Shown: positions 1 to 11,012, numbered from the stretch's first letter. The stretch is DNA of 64,000 nucleotides from Batkoa obscura (GCA_030770535.1 JASVEC010000003.1:1426001-1490000); one strand, 5' to 3'. Notes: a model not told the origin generated them from the sequence alone. Translations and numbers: made by a program.

Positions 1-1099
1 GGTTGTAAACTCAAGTTTTAAGCTAGGCAAAGTAAATATAATGTCATCAATTGACGAAATAGGAGGACGAGAAGTAAACCCTATTGATAGTAAAAATCTC
101 AATCTCTCAATATCAAATTGATGTTATCAAGATAAATTTAACAATAATAGGCTAAAGGAATATTTAAAACTATAAATACACTGCTAACTATTTAAATTAG
201 TTTATGACGATTTTAATTGTTAAAGGATCAATAATAGGTTAAAAAAATTAGCTTAATCAAGCTTATAATATTTTTTATTAATATCAAGATAACACGGTTA
301 TTTTTGTTTAAGTGTACCTTTTCTAAAGTAATGACTATATGTTCTATGGTAGCTTTGTTAAAATAATCATAATAAACTTTAGACTGTATTAGGTACTCAC
401 AAAAATAGATGATAAAACCGCTAAACCGGATAATGCTTTAGCTTATTATTTTTTGGTTTAGCCTTTAACTTATTATACTCTACTTTAAATGCAGCAAAGA
501 TCACAATTTTTAAAATAATTGTTACTATATGCGCTAATATATGGGGGTGTCCGAATTGGTTTCATTTTTTTATCCAATTTTTAAATTATTTTATTATAAT
601 TTATATTGTAAGTTAGCGGAATTTCTATCAAATTTAGTATAAATTCCTGAATTAGCAAGGCTTTTACCAATATAGCCTATATAATGATATTAATCAAAGT
701 TGTAATATGTAAATAAATATATATTTTTATAAAACTTTATTAAGAAATATTTGTTATTAACTGTTTTACAGCCAACATTGCAGATTTACTATCAAATAAA
801 TAAACAATTTTAATGTTATAATTACATTATTAATATATCGCTAAGTTAATGAATAGCTGCATGAGAGGGAGCGGTTAGCCCCAAAACTATAATTAACCAT
901 CCCTATGTAATACAAGCAGTATAATAATAGTTTTTACTTATTATTATAACTACTTGCTCTTTAACTATTTATTAACTTAGCTATTAATAATTTAAGCAAT
1001 ATTAACATTTAATAATTGATTTCTATCATCTAATAAACTACTTACTTGCTTACTAAATATTGAAACTTTTAAATTTTCAGTTATTTTTGTAAGATAAGC
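1..1099. other. AT-rich intergenic stretch, no gene seen
   Basis: No convincing coding region. Around 539-575 a stretch resembles one end of the short inverted-repeat family found elsewhere in the window, but the rest of that element is not recognisable. The last four bases (aagc, 1096-1099) are the target-site duplication of the adjoining LTR element. Confidence 0.6.
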
Positions 1100-1567
1100 T
1101 GTGAAATATTGCTTTATTTAGCTCTCGGATTGATTATAACGCAACAATCACTTAAGTTGCTGTGTTCTCAAGTTCAAATACAATCAAGTCAGAGTCCCTT
1201 ATTTTGATTTGCTGCGAGAATTTCTAACTTCATATTGCAAGGAATAACATCCTCTCGTATTAATATCCATATTTATTGGAGTATAAAAGAGATTCTTCAA
1301 TATGATAACTCCAGGTTTTTTTTTAATTGGATTACTCCCTGATAACGTATCATTAATAAAGTCACTAAGTCTTTCTGACAACATCTGATATAGATTTTAT
1401 AGTAGTATCTTCCATTGTATTTGTTTTACATAATTTGTAGCTTACTACATACTATTTCTATTAAGTTAAGTCTACCTTAGTTATATAAACTAAGACCCTT
1501 CGACTCAAGGCAAGTTAATTAAGCAAGAGTAGCTTTTAACTTCGGCCACTAAGTATCAACTTTCACA
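1100..1567 (+). repeat. 5' LTR of the Ty3/gypsy element
   Basis: This 468-bp repeat matches 8284-8751. It has short inverted ends (TGTGAAA / TTTCACA). The same family occurs as solo LTRs at 9121, 47871 and 63196. Confidence 0.95.
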
Positions 1568-1569
1568 CT

Positions 1570-1587
1570 TGGCGCTCATAGCTGGGA
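1570..1587 (+). other. Primer binding site, complementary to tRNA-Asn
   Basis: The site tggcgctcatagctggga lies 2 nt inside the 5' LTR. It is complementary to the CCA-tailed 3' end of the tRNA-Asn(GTT) genes in this same window (35086-35159 and 62361-62434). Seventeen of the 18 positions are Watson-Crick pairs and one is a G-U wobble. It indicates tRNA-Asn as the minus-strand primer. Confidence 0.85.
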
Positions 1588-1685
1588 AAGCTCCTATAAC
1601 TACACTAGGTAGCCTTTATAGCCTTTCCTTTACGGTTCTTACCGCGTAACCACCCCAACCCTCCAATCCCCTTAATTCACAGACT

Positions 1686-4187
1686 ATGATCAACAATAGC
1701 CTCATACCCTATTTTGCTGACTCAAGATATCTCCTTGATAACCGTCAACAATTGACTATCACTGAATATGACATGGGTAGTAGTGATGAAGAAGAAGCTA
1801 GTGTTCTGACCCCAGAAATAGACACTGCTGCTTTAAATCAAGCTGCCCTACCTCCTCATGTTGTAAGCTCGGTCGTTACCTATGGAGCTGTTCCTATGCA
1901 CGTTCTTAATGGTGATCTCTCTGCTTGGAGACAATACCAAAGTAGTAGCTCCAGTACCCAAATTACTTTTCGTGCTCAGTACCAAACGGTACCTACCCTT
2001 TCCCACGTTCAACAATATTTAGTAGAGTTCTTGCACAACAAACTCATCCAGATGGTTGGTGAACTCAACCGTCTCTCAACTCACAATAATGAATTGTCTA
2101 CCTCTTTAAGCTCGCTTCTAGGTACGGTTAATAATCTCTCCATGGTCATCAACCAAAACAATGATGTCATCACCCCATCAAATGAATTCCATACCAGTAA
2201 GTTTAATGAATTCAACCAAAGGCTCAATGATACTGTTAGTTATGAAGTATATAGAGATTTGGCAAGAGAAGTAGGAGACTTCAAGGCTGAATTGCATCAG
2301 CTTGATACTGCCTTACATTCCGAACTCATTAAGATCTCTGACGAGATCAACCTTTCCCTCACTGAGATCAATGACCATACTGCTCAAAGGATCTCAGATA
2401 TCGACGGAAAAGTGAAAATCACTTTTGCAGAACTTAATAGATCGTTGATGACTAGATTCACCGAGTATAATCATCGTTTATCCTATGTTGAGCAATCCCC
2501 TGCGTCTGCATCAGCCAAAGATGCCAGAATCTTGGCTTTAGAACAAGATTTAGCTGCTTGTAATGTACAACTGACTCAACAAGTGACCACCATTAGCCAG
2601 CTCATCACTTCCAATAATAATTTGAAGGAACAAATTAGATTAGATAAAGAGCAGTCAGCGGCTGACTGGGAAGAAATTTCGCGTAATATACAGAGTACCA
2701 AGGAAGAGCTTATTATTCTTCAAACTAAGGTAGCTTCCAATACCAGCCAAATCAAGGCATCTTCTTGTAATTGTAGAAAGGAACGTATCGCTGTTTCAGC
2801 ACCTCACTCCAGACTCTCGACTTATAGAGATGTTCCGAGATATAATATGTATGATCTAGGTGATGGTACCACAGAATCTATTCTTGACACTGAATATCAA
2901 ATGAACCCTAAGTATCGTGGTTCTATTCACTTGGTACAACCGGATGATCAACCCAAGAAAGGAGAAAGTCCACCTCAATTACTTCCTAGAATGACCACTG
3001 CACCTACTGATGGTATTTACTCAAGAAACCCTGCTACAGGATCTAATGCTGAGCCAATAAGATCTCATGTACAACCCTATGCTGAAGTTAACCTGGACAA
3101 TCCTTTTAACAATAGTAACAAAAACAAGTTGCCATATATTGCTCCAAAAATCACTCAACATGTACCCTATGAGCAATCTTCATCTCACTACGTACAACCC
3201 GAGCGGATTCCTGTTCAAAATAACTATGGTATATCACATAATAATCATGACGCCTATTATGGCCATCCTGGACCTTCTGGTAACAATCTAAACCCGCATA
3301 GCTTCTCAACATACCCCCACAATTATCCGAGAAGCTCCCAACCCGTTAATACCAAGTTTAATTTTAGTCTCCTATTCAATCCAAATGAAATCACTGCTAC
3401 TACTTTCATCAAAGCGCTAGAAGTTCATCTTGATGCCAACAATTGGACCTACGAGTGTCGCCCTCAATGTCTCTTAGGTCAGCTTCAAACAAACGAGCTT
3501 TCCTGGTGTATGACCCTACCTGATGACTTACGCAGTAACTGGAACTCTTTTAAAAAGGCATTCATAGATCACTATGATTCCGATGTAAAAATGGAAGCAA
3601 AAAAGGCAGCCCTTTTATCTTTACGACTAGACGATGAAAGCAAACTTGAAAATTACATTGCAAACGTAAAAAATCGTGCTAATGCTTTAATTTCCTGTGG
3701 GAAGTTAAGCGTTACAGACCTCCGCCTGGCCTTCCAACGAAACCTTCCAAGTCACATCGCACGTCTTTTTCTAGACCCTCATCATAATATCACCAATATT
3801 ACTCAGATGATAGAGATTTTAGAGCTATACCTCGGAAGTCCAAAAAGCGAAGTTAAATCCAAGAAACTATACGTTAATCATATAGATAAAGAAACGGACA
3901 ACAACGAATATCTTCATTGCTTTGCCATTACACAACAGCACTACTCCAACCATCGTAAATCTCGAGTATTTACTGGATGCTGGAACTGTGGTGAACATGG
4001 ACATATTGCCGTCAATTGTATTGAACCAAAGCCAGAAAATGGTATTTTTAAATATTACTTTGAAAAAAATGTTCGCAATAGTAAACATTTTAACAAAAAT
4101 AAACAAGTTAATCACCTCAATTATAATTATAATGATGGTGACACTGAAAAGTTTGTTGACCCCAACAGCGAGTCAAAAAACTTCTAA
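1686..4187 (+). CDS. gag: Gag protein of the Ty3/gypsy element
   Basis: An 833-residue frame beginning at an ATG about 120 bp after the 5' LTR. The N-terminal half is helical and coiled-coil-like (roughly residues 90-360). A proline- and asparagine-rich linker follows, then a retrotransposon Gag domain (roughly 560-720). Near residues 765-778 is one CCHC zinc knuckle, CWNCGEHGHIAVNC. In the family this protein forms the particle shell and the knuckle binds the element's RNA. It is longer than many Ty3-type Gags because of the N-terminal extension. The pol frame overlaps its 3' end in another phase, a common arrangement in this family. Confidence 0.9.
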   Translation: MINNSLIPYFADSRYLLDNRQQLTITEYDMGSSDEEEASVLTPEIDTAALNQAALPPHVVSSVVTYGAVPMHVLNGDLSAWRQYQSSSSSTQITFRAQYQTVPTLSHVQQYLVEFLHNKLIQMVGELNRLSTHNNELSTSLSSLLGTVNNLSMVINQNNDVITPSNEFHTSKFNEFNQRLNDTVSYEVYRDLAREVGDFKAELHQLDTALHSELIKISDEINLSLTEINDHTAQRISDIDGKVKITFAELNRSLMTRFTEYNHRLSYVEQSPASASAKDARILALEQDLAACNVQLTQQVTTISQLITSNNNLKEQIRLDKEQSAADWEEISRNIQSTKEELIILQTKVASNTSQIKASSCNCRKERIAVSAPHSRLSTYRDVPRYNMYDLGDGTTESILDTEYQMNPKYRGSIHLVQPDDQPKKGESPPQLLPRMTTAPTDGIYSRNPATGSNAEPIRSHVQPYAEVNLDNPFNNSNKNKLPYIAPKITQHVPYEQSSSHYVQPERIPVQNNYGISHNNHDAYYGHPGPSGNNLNPHSFSTYPHNYPRSSQPVNTKFNFSLLFNPNEITATTFIKALEVHLDANNWTYECRPQCLLGQLQTNELSWCMTLPDDLRSNWNSFKKAFIDHYDSDVKMEAKKAALLSLRLDDESKLENYIANVKNRANALISCGKLSVTDLRLAFQRNLPSHIARLFLDPHHNITNITQMIEILELYLGSPKSEVKSKKLYVNHIDKETDNNEYLHCFAITQQHYSNHRKSRVFTGCWNCGEHGHIAVNCIEPKPENGIFKYYFEKNVRNSKHFNKNKQVNHLNYNYNDGDTEKFVDPNSESKNF

Positions 4188-4438
4188 GTGGGAGGGTAAA
4201 TGAGGATCCCCCTTCCACGAAATCAAAAATTCCTCCTGATCCAGATGAAAGCACTGAATTAGACTTCGAAATTAACACGCTTTCAAAATTTGACCCCTCT
4301 ACCCTCATCCTAGCACTACCTTCCAAAATTCGTGGCAGACCCAAGAAGAAAAAGGTTCCCGTCGTTGAAATTCCTAAAGTCATTCCACGTCGAATTGATA
4401 AGTCACCTGATAACTCTATCAATGCCCCTGATTCTGCC

Positions 4439-7400
4439 TTGATAAATGAAATTGCTAAACCTTACATTTCACAATTATCCGATTTATCCAAACTGTCCCT
4501 TACACAAAGTGAACTAGATAATACACACCAGTGGTTAACTAATGTTACCATCCCAATTCCTCTAGACAAAATCCTAACTGGAGAATCAGACTTAGCAATT
4601 GCATTTAGAAACATCATTAGAGAATATCAGAATCCAAATAAACAGATCCTCTTAGTAAACCTCGATGCCAAAGCCAACTCCACCGATTGTACTTACATTA
4701 ATGCGTCGATTTACAAAAAAAATGTGCGTATAATATTAGATAGCGGAGCTCCCATCAATTTCATATCGAGTCGTCTGGTAAAACGATTACCCTTTAAACC
4801 GGATATAGATTGTTCGGACACCTTCGGTACAGCCGGAACCGGAACCGTCACGGCACTAGGAGCATACTCATCAATCCCTATTAAGTTTGGAAAGCTAACT
4901 TTAGCCTTTCCAGCGATAGTGTTGGAAAGCGAAGGTTACGACTTCCTCCTAGGCACCGAATTCTTTGTGAAACATGGTTGCCAATTATTGTACGATCAAA
5001 ATATCTTAAAAGTATTAGATCAATCCATTCCAATGTACTACAATAAGCCAAGGAACCTAACCATTAACAACATAAGCAACAAAACTCCTGACTGTCGTAT
5101 AATGAGCTATCGGACTAACAATAAATCAGTTGACGTTACTCTCTGCGGATTAGAATCTGTGATTTATCAATATCCAGATATAGCATATAAGCAGTCTGGA
5201 ATCCCCATTATTTCCCCTAAGAACTTACTAATACCGCCTAAATCACAGGTAGTACTAGACACCGAAATCTCATTATGGGTACCTAAGGAGTTCCATCTAT
5301 CTATATACAGTATAGAAAGTGTTTCAAGATTAGAACCTCTAACTATGCCCGGGATTTTAGGTAATAACATGAATGAGACTATAAAACTACTGCTTGCCAA
5401 CATTACCGAAAAAGATATCAAAATCTCTAGAGGTCAACAGGTTGGTACAATCCACGTAGAAAATAACATTGTGATTAATACTTTCAGTAAATTTGCAACA
5501 CTAGAAGAATTCCAAATTTATGAAGAAGCCCCTAATAACCAAACCCTGTTTGTTGAGAAAGACACTATTAAACATCTAAACCCAGATGAACAACTTCAAT
5601 TTTATAAATTGCTGGAAGAATATAAAGACGTCTTTGCAACTTCAGAAGAAGATATTGGCTGTGCCCGCAATACTAAACATAAAGTATATACATGTGATTC
5701 ACTACCTGTTGCAACTAAAGCATATCGTAAATCTCAGTCTGAACTTAAGGCAGAACGAGAAGAAGTCCAAAAACTTTTAAGATTAGGTTTGATTATCCCT
5801 TCAAATAGTCCATGGGCCTCTCCCCTTATGATTGTTAAGAAAAAAGATGGAACTAATAGAGTAGTTATGGACTATAGGAAACTCAACAAAATCACAAAGA
5901 AGGATGTATATCCACTACCCAGAATAGATGATGCTGTTGACCGCTTACAAGGTGCAAAATACTTTTCAGCAATGGATCTAATCTCAGGATACTGGCAGGT
6001 AGAAATGGATCCGGAAGACCAAGAGAAATGCGCTTTGATTACTTCCGAAGGACTATTTCAACCAACGAGGATGCCACAAGGCCTTTCAAACGCTCCTGCT
6101 ACACTCCAACGTCTTATGGATAATACACTAGGTGATCTTAAGCTCTCATGTGTACTAATTTACTTAGACGACTTGAATGTGTTCTCGAAGACTTTCGTGG
6201 ATCACCTAAATCACCTTAAAGCAGTATTCGAACGTCTTCGCCAAGCTAACTTAAAGTTAAAGCCAAAAAAATGCTCATTTTTCCAAACTAGTCTGGAATT
6301 TTTAGGCTACAAGGTCTCTGACAAAGGTTTAGCTCCTATTCCTAATAAATTAGATGCAGTAAAAGAGCTTTTCCCCCCAACTACGATGAGAGAAGTACAA
6401 GTATTCCTCGGACTAATGAATTACTACCGAAGATTTATAAAAGATTTTTCGAACTTAGCCACTCCACTATTCCAATTGTTAAAGAAAGAAGTCAAGTTTC
6501 AATGGAAAGAAGAACACCAACAAGCCTTTGAAGAACTTCGCGATAAGCTGCTTAACGCCCCAGTGTTGATGTTTCCAAATTTCTCAAAGCCCTTCTCCCT
6601 GCATACCGACGCTAGCCTAACGGCAGTTGGAGGTGTTTTAAGTCAACTGGATGATGACAACTGCGAGCATCCAATAGCTTATACCTCTAGAACCTTATCG
6701 AAGCATGAGAGGAATTACACTACGACAGAGAAGGAATGCCTTGCAATTATTCATGCTATAAAGGCATTTAGACCGTATATCTATGGCACTCACTTTACTG
6801 TTATTACCGACCATGTTTCCCTAAAGTGGTTATATTCAATCACTAATCCTGAAGGACGTCTAGCTAGGTGGGCTCTAAAACTACAATCGTATAGTTTTGA
6901 TATAGTATATAAGCCAGGTAAAGATCACCAAAATGCAGATGGGCTTAGTAGGTTACCCAGGATCTGTCTAGCCACCCCCATAGATGATGATTTGTACAAC
7001 CTATTGGGTAATAAAAATAAGTGGCCGCAACAACAACCTGAGCTTAAACAATGGCTTGAGAAAAATGCCCAGAATATCATTGTCAAAAGTAATGCATTGT
7101 ACAAAAAGATTAAAGGAACATATATTCCGTATATTAAGCCTTCTTCGCGGCTATCTGCATGTCAACAGTTTCACAATGTGATCTGCGGGCATTCAGCCTT
7201 CCAAAAAACATATGACACCATGAAAGTTTCCTGCTATTGGGAATCAATGATACCAGACTTAGAAGACTTCATAAATAATTGTGATGTTTGTAAAAGAGAA
7301 CAAAGTAGGATAAAAGTAACAGCTTACAAGTTTATTTTACCTAAACATGCATTCCACACGGTAAGTATAGATGTGATAGGCCCTCTTTGTGAAGCTTCTT

Positions 7401-8197
7401 CAGTAAGAGGAAATAAGTATATCGTTGTAGCTATAGACCATCTAACTAAGTGGGTTGAAGCTAGAGCAATACCAAACCAGACTTCCTTCCACATATCTAA
7501 ATTTATATATGAAGATATTATTTGTAGACATGGAAGCCCACAGGTGATACTTACCGATAATGCTGCCAATTTTGTTAATCTAGTTCTCCCAAAATTAGCC
7601 AGACTAATGGCCATAAGACATTCTACTGCAGCTCCGTATCATCCAGAAACTAATGGAATGGTTGAGAGAGTAAACGGTACACTAATACGTATACTAAGAA
7701 AACTAGCTTTTGACAAAACTAGCTGTTGGGATGAATATCTACATTCCGCTATTTTAGCATATAGATATTCAGTACACAGTATTACTAAAAAGTCTCCTTT
7801 TATTATGCTTTATGGGAGACACCCTGGGCTCCCCATATCTTTTGCCCCTTTAATCGCTAAACAAGGCGAGATAAGCCCTGACATATACTTGGCTAAACTA
7901 ACAAAAAAATTGATAGCTATCCAAGTTGAAGCCTTTAACGCATTAACAGATTCGAAGATAAAGAGGTATCAGCAAGATATGTCCAGACTTCCTAGTCTAG
8001 CCACTTTCAAGGTAGGAGATATTGTTTATTTGTATCCTTCCTACAACCAACCTAGAAAAAATAAACTGGCACTGAAATGGGACGGACCATATGAAATCAT
8101 ACATAAACACTTGTATGATAGCTATTCGATTAAACATAAAGGAACAAGCGTCATTTATAATCGAGTCCATGCCAAGTTTCTCAAATCAGCAATGTGA
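4439..8197 (+). CDS. pol: Pol polyprotein of the Ty3/gypsy element
   Basis: A frame of about 1250 residues with all the enzymatic parts of a Ty3/gypsy Pol. The aspartic protease is near residue 100 (DSG). Reverse transcriptase runs roughly 400-600 with the YLDD catalytic box near 574. RNase H (TDAS) is near 722. The integrase has an HHCC zinc finger at about 905-960 and a D, D, E core (DVIG, TDNA, and the E in HPETNG). No chromodomain is apparent at the C-terminus. The frame has no ATG at its beginning and is open into the end of gag, consistent with the frameshifted Gag-Pol expression known for the family. The 5' limit given is therefore nominal. Confidence 0.95.
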   Translation: MINEIAKPYISQLSDLSKLSLTQSELDNTHQWLTNVTIPIPLDKILTGESDLAIAFRNIIREYQNPNKQILLVNLDAKANSTDCTYINASIYKKNVRIILDSGAPINFISSRLVKRLPFKPDIDCSDTFGTAGTGTVTALGAYSSIPIKFGKLTLAFPAIVLESEGYDFLLGTEFFVKHGCQLLYDQNILKVLDQSIPMYYNKPRNLTINNISNKTPDCRIMSYRTNNKSVDVTLCGLESVIYQYPDIAYKQSGIPIISPKNLLIPPKSQVVLDTEISLWVPKEFHLSIYSIESVSRLEPLTMPGILGNNMNETIKLLLANITEKDIKISRGQQVGTIHVENNIVINTFSKFATLEEFQIYEEAPNNQTLFVEKDTIKHLNPDEQLQFYKLLEEYKDVFATSEEDIGCARNTKHKVYTCDSLPVATKAYRKSQSELKAEREEVQKLLRLGLIIPSNSPWASPLMIVKKKDGTNRVVMDYRKLNKITKKDVYPLPRIDDAVDRLQGAKYFSAMDLISGYWQVEMDPEDQEKCALITSEGLFQPTRMPQGLSNAPATLQRLMDNTLGDLKLSCVLIYLDDLNVFSKTFVDHLNHLKAVFERLRQANLKLKPKKCSFFQTSLEFLGYKVSDKGLAPIPNKLDAVKELFPPTTMREVQVFLGLMNYYRRFIKDFSNLATPLFQLLKKEVKFQWKEEHQQAFEELRDKLLNAPVLMFPNFSKPFSLHTDASLTAVGGVLSQLDDDNCEHPIAYTSRTLSKHERNYTTTEKECLAIIHAIKAFRPYIYGTHFTVITDHVSLKWLYSITNPEGRLARWALKLQSYSFDIVYKPGKDHQNADGLSRLPRICLATPIDDDLYNLLGNKNKWPQQQPELKQWLEKNAQNIIVKSNALYKKIKGTYIPYIKPSSRLSACQQFHNVICGHSAFQKTYDTMKVSCYWESMIPDLEDFINNCDVCKREQSRIKVTAYKFILPKHAFHTVSIDVIGPLCEASSVRGNKYIVVAIDHLTKWVEARAIPNQTSFHISKFIYEDIICRHGSPQVILTDNAANFVNLVLPKLARLMAIRHSTAAPYHPETNGMVERVNGTLIRILRKLAFDKTSCWDEYLHSAILAYRYSVHSITKKSPFIMLYGRHPGLPISFAPLIAKQGEISPDIYLAKLTKKLIAIQVEAFNALTDSKIKRYQQDMSRLPSLATFKVGDIVYLYPSYNQPRKNKLALKWDGPYEIIHKHLYDSYSIKHKGTSVIYNRVHAKFLKSAM

Positions 8198-8270
8198 TTC
8201 AATGAGTACAATTCGTAACTAGTCAAATTGCTCTTGGTAAGTAAATCATAAAAATTCACTACATCAAATC

Positions 8271-8283
8271 ATAGGGAGGGAAA
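8271..8283 (+). other. Polypurine tract
   Basis: The purine-rich stretch atagggagggaaa lies directly against the 3' LTR, where plus-strand DNA synthesis is primed in LTR retrotransposons. Confidence 0.8.
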
Positions 8284-8751
8284 TGTGAAATATTGCTTTA
8301 TTTAGCTCTCGGATTGATTATAACGCAACAATCACTTAAGTTGCTGTGTTCTCAAGTTCAAATACAATCAAGTCAGAGTCCCTTATTTTGATTTGCTGCG
8401 AGAATTTCTAACTTCATATTGCAAGGAATAACATCCTCTCGTATTAATATCCATATTTATTGGAGTATAAAAGAGATTCTTCAATATGATAACTCCAGGT
8501 TTTTTTTTAATTGGATTACTCCCTGATAACGTATCATTAATAAAGTCACTAAGTCTTTCTGACAACATCTGATATAGATTTTATAGTAGTATCTTCCATT
8601 GTATTTGTTTTACATAATTTGTAGCTTACTACATACTATTTCTATTAAGTTAAGTCTACCTTAGTTATATAAACTAAGACCCTTCGACTCAAGGCAAGTT
8701 AATTAAGCAAGAGTAGCTTTTAACTTCGGCCACTAAGTATCAACTTTCACA
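8284..8751 (+). repeat. 3' LTR of the Ty3/gypsy element
   Basis: A 468-bp copy of the 5' LTR, identical by eye. It is followed by aagc, the second copy of the target-site duplication. Confidence 0.95.
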
Positions 8752-8824
8752 AAGCTGGGGTTGACCTTTTAATTTTTCTATTTTCTATAGACTCTATAAC
8801 TTTAATTGAAATTATATCGCTTTT

Positions 8825-9838
8825 TTTTTATCTATCAGATACTGGATAACAGTGTAGTTTATTACCACGTTTAATAAAATGCAGATACTTTTTAATACCT
8901 TGTATTTTTATTATTTTTTTCGTATCTTTGTTTCTTTCCATACTTTTTAAAAATTATGTTTGTTTTCCCGTTACTAACAGTTGGATTGTTAATTCTATTA
9001 TGTTCACAAATAAAAATCTCAAATTTTGAAATCAATTGATCAATATCTTCTATTTTACCTAATGCTTCAAAATTATTTTTCCATTGTGAAAGATTTCCAA
9101 AATGTCCGTCAACTATACTTTGTGGAAGTTGGTACTCAGTGGTAGGAGTTAAAAACAGTTCTTGGTTGGTTAACTTGCCTTGAGTCGAACGGTCTTAGTT
9201 TATGTAACTAAGATAGACTTAAATGAATAGGAATAATACGTAATAAATTACGAACTATGTAAAACAAATAGAATAGACAATACTACTGTAAAATCTACCT
9301 AAGATGTTGTCAGAAGGACTTAGTGGCTTTATTAATAGTACGATATCAGGGAGTAATTCAATTAAAAAGCCTCGAGTTATCATATTGAAGAATCTCTTTT
9401 ATACTCCAATAAGTATGGATATTAAAAGGAGATAATATTGTTTGCAATATGAAGTTAGAAATTCTCGCAGCAAATCAAAACAAGGGATTCTGGTTTGATT
9501 GTGTTTGAACTTGAGAACACAACAACTTAAGTGATTGTTGTGTTATAATTAATCCGAGAGCTAAATAAAGCAATATTTCACAACTTTTTCCATGATTCTC
9601 AGCAAAAAAATTAAGATCAATATTTAAACTATTATTTATTTTATAAGTTTCTTCAAGTATATGATGTAAAAACTCTTGAGATTCAAAATGATTTCCTGTA
9701 TCTACTCATATATTAATTTTTGGGAACTTTTTAAATAAAGGCTCTTTAGACATTAAATCAATTAAACAGTCTCCTGCATATGCTGAATCATGATTTAATA
9801 TTTCAGATAAATAATCAAAATAAACTTTGCCTATTATT
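8825..9838 (-). pseudogene. Transposase-like pseudogene interrupted by a solo LTR
   Basis: On the minus strand, 9583-9838 and 8825-9120 both read as protein-like sequence, and the coding similarity continues across the solo LTR at 9121-9582. Visible motifs are DTGNHFESQEF upstream of the LTR and NFFAENHGKS running up to it, then VDGHFG just after. These acidic- and His-rich motifs resemble DDE-type DNA transposases of fungi, but I cannot name the superfamily. The remnant is decayed: one stop interrupts the upstream part and a shift in an A-rich run near 8905-8925 disturbs the C-terminal part. The N-terminus is missing where the LTR fragment begins at 9838. An ordinary host gene is not excluded. 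Confidence 0.5.
9121..9582 (-). mobile_element. Solo LTR of the Ty3/gypsy family
   Basis: A 462-bp reverse-oriented relative of the LTRs at 1100 and 8284, flanked by a 4-bp duplication (actt at 9117-9120 and 9583-9586). It has no internal region. It is diverged from the full element's LTRs, so it is older. It sits inside the transposase-like pseudogene. Confidence 0.9.
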
Positions 9839-9942
9839 TTAAGTCTATCTTAGTTACATAAACTAAGACCTTTTGACTCACGGCCAGTTAACTAAGCTAG
9901 AACTGCTTTTAACTTCTACCACTGAGTACCAACCTTCACAAA
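9838..9942 (+). repeat. Truncated LTR fragment, same family
   Basis: About 105 bp matching the 3'-terminal part of the LTR family and ending in the typical TTCACA. The rest of the LTR is absent. It abuts the broken 5' side of the transposase-like pseudogene. Confidence 0.85.
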
Positions 9943-10097
9943 CATATAATTTAAAAAATTTAAAAATTAAAAAAAGTCTTTGAAGTTAAATTTTTATTTT
10001 TAAATTTAGCTAATCATACATTAAAGACTTACAAATTTGAAAACTTAAAATTTGGATTAATTTCTAGTTAAATTCTGGAACTAATTTGGACATCCAC

Positions 10098-10199
10098 ATG
10101 GGGGTATTTTTTTGGCTTTATCACTTTTTCCATCTTTTAAGCGCTATTTGAATGGGAAAATTGTTTGTAAGATTCTTAAACACAAAAGTACATCCCCAT
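10098..10199 (+). repeat. MITE-A copy
   Basis: About 101 bp with the family's ends ATGGGGGT and ACATCCCCAT and the core AAGCGCTATTTGA. It lies 174 bp downstream of a tRNA-Ile gene. Members have imperfect inverted ends of about 22 bp and no coding capacity. Confidence 0.8.
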
Positions 10200-10373
10200 A
10201 TGTACAATATACTTTATATTATTGATTAAATTTTAGTTTAATTTCTATCAAATACAAAATGCTTTAAAATAAATATTATATTGATAATTTTGTTATGATA
10301 TTAGGTTGAAAACATTAACTAAATCTATTTAATAATAATTTTAGTAAAAAAAGGACTCGTTATAAACAATGTA

Positions 10374-10446
10374 TGCTCCGTATAGGGCTTGAACCTATGA
10401 CCTTAGCGTTATTAGCACCACGCTCTGCCAACTGAGCTAACGGAGC
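10374..10446 (-). tRNA. tRNA-Ile (AAT)
   Basis: 73 nt with a 7-bp acceptor stem (GCTCCGT/ACGGAGC), D-arm A box, and T-arm ggttcaagccc B box. The anticodon loop CTAATAA gives anticodon AAT. There is no intron and the 3' CCA is not encoded. It is one of five copies of the same sequence in the window. Confidence 0.95.
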
Positions 10447-11012
10447 ATTTTTAATTATAGTTGGGATCATATCTTAAAAATAATTTATATTTAATAATTT
10501 AACCTTTAAAAACAGTAGTGATTATTAGCAATGCTTCTGCCTTTAGTTTTTTGTTGTATTCATTGACTTTTAAGGGTACAGATTATTATTGACATTTCAT
10601 TTGTATTGATAGTCCTTGTTTTATTAAATTGTAAGCGTAGTAATAGTGAGTATTTTAAAGCTACTAATTCAGGTTTAAATACATATGTGATTAGTTTATT
10701 TTAAATAAAATATAGAAAAGTTATATTAAAATTGAATATTTATTCTATGGTTAGTAAAGTTAAAAATAAAATGATGTTTATTATTATTGATAATTTTTAT
10801 ATTAGTATAATAAGGATAGGCTATTTGCTATACTTGACCATCTCTAAAGCAATGCCAATAGTATAAATATTAAAAGGCATATCAATATAAATACATATAT
10901 TAATTTATTTTATTTTATTAAAAAGAGCATAAGACCAATAATAAATCAATACATTTGAAAATAAATATAACCTTTTAATTAAATAATAATAACAACAAAT
11001 TAAAAAATCCAT
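10447..11012. other. Intergenic, nothing recognised
   Basis: AT-rich sequence between a tRNA gene and the 3' end of the unknown-function gene. No open frame, repeat or RNA was recognised. Confidence 0.5.

Larger units (their letters stand above)
1100..8751 (+). mobile_element. Ty3/gypsy LTR retrotransposon, looks whole
   Basis: A 7.65-kb element bounded by two 468-bp direct repeats, each starting TGTGAAA and ending TTTCACA, and flanked by a 4-bp target-site duplication (aagc at 1096-1099 and 8752-8755). In order it has the 5' LTR, a tRNA-Asn-type primer binding site, a long gag frame, a long pol frame, a purine tract and the 3' LTR. Pol has the order protease, reverse transcriptase, RNase H, integrase, which defines the Ty3/gypsy (Metaviridae-like) family. 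The two LTRs read identical by eye and both large frames are open, so the copy looks whole and very young. No envelope-like frame is seen. Confidence 0.95.

Noticed and set aside
539-575. A further MITE-A copy
   Set aside because: Only one end is similar (atgggggtgt, ggtttcat). The core and the other end are absent.
1199-1384. 61-residue minus-strand frame, repeated at 8383-8568
   Set aside because: It lies wholly within the LTR and is present only because the two LTRs are copies.
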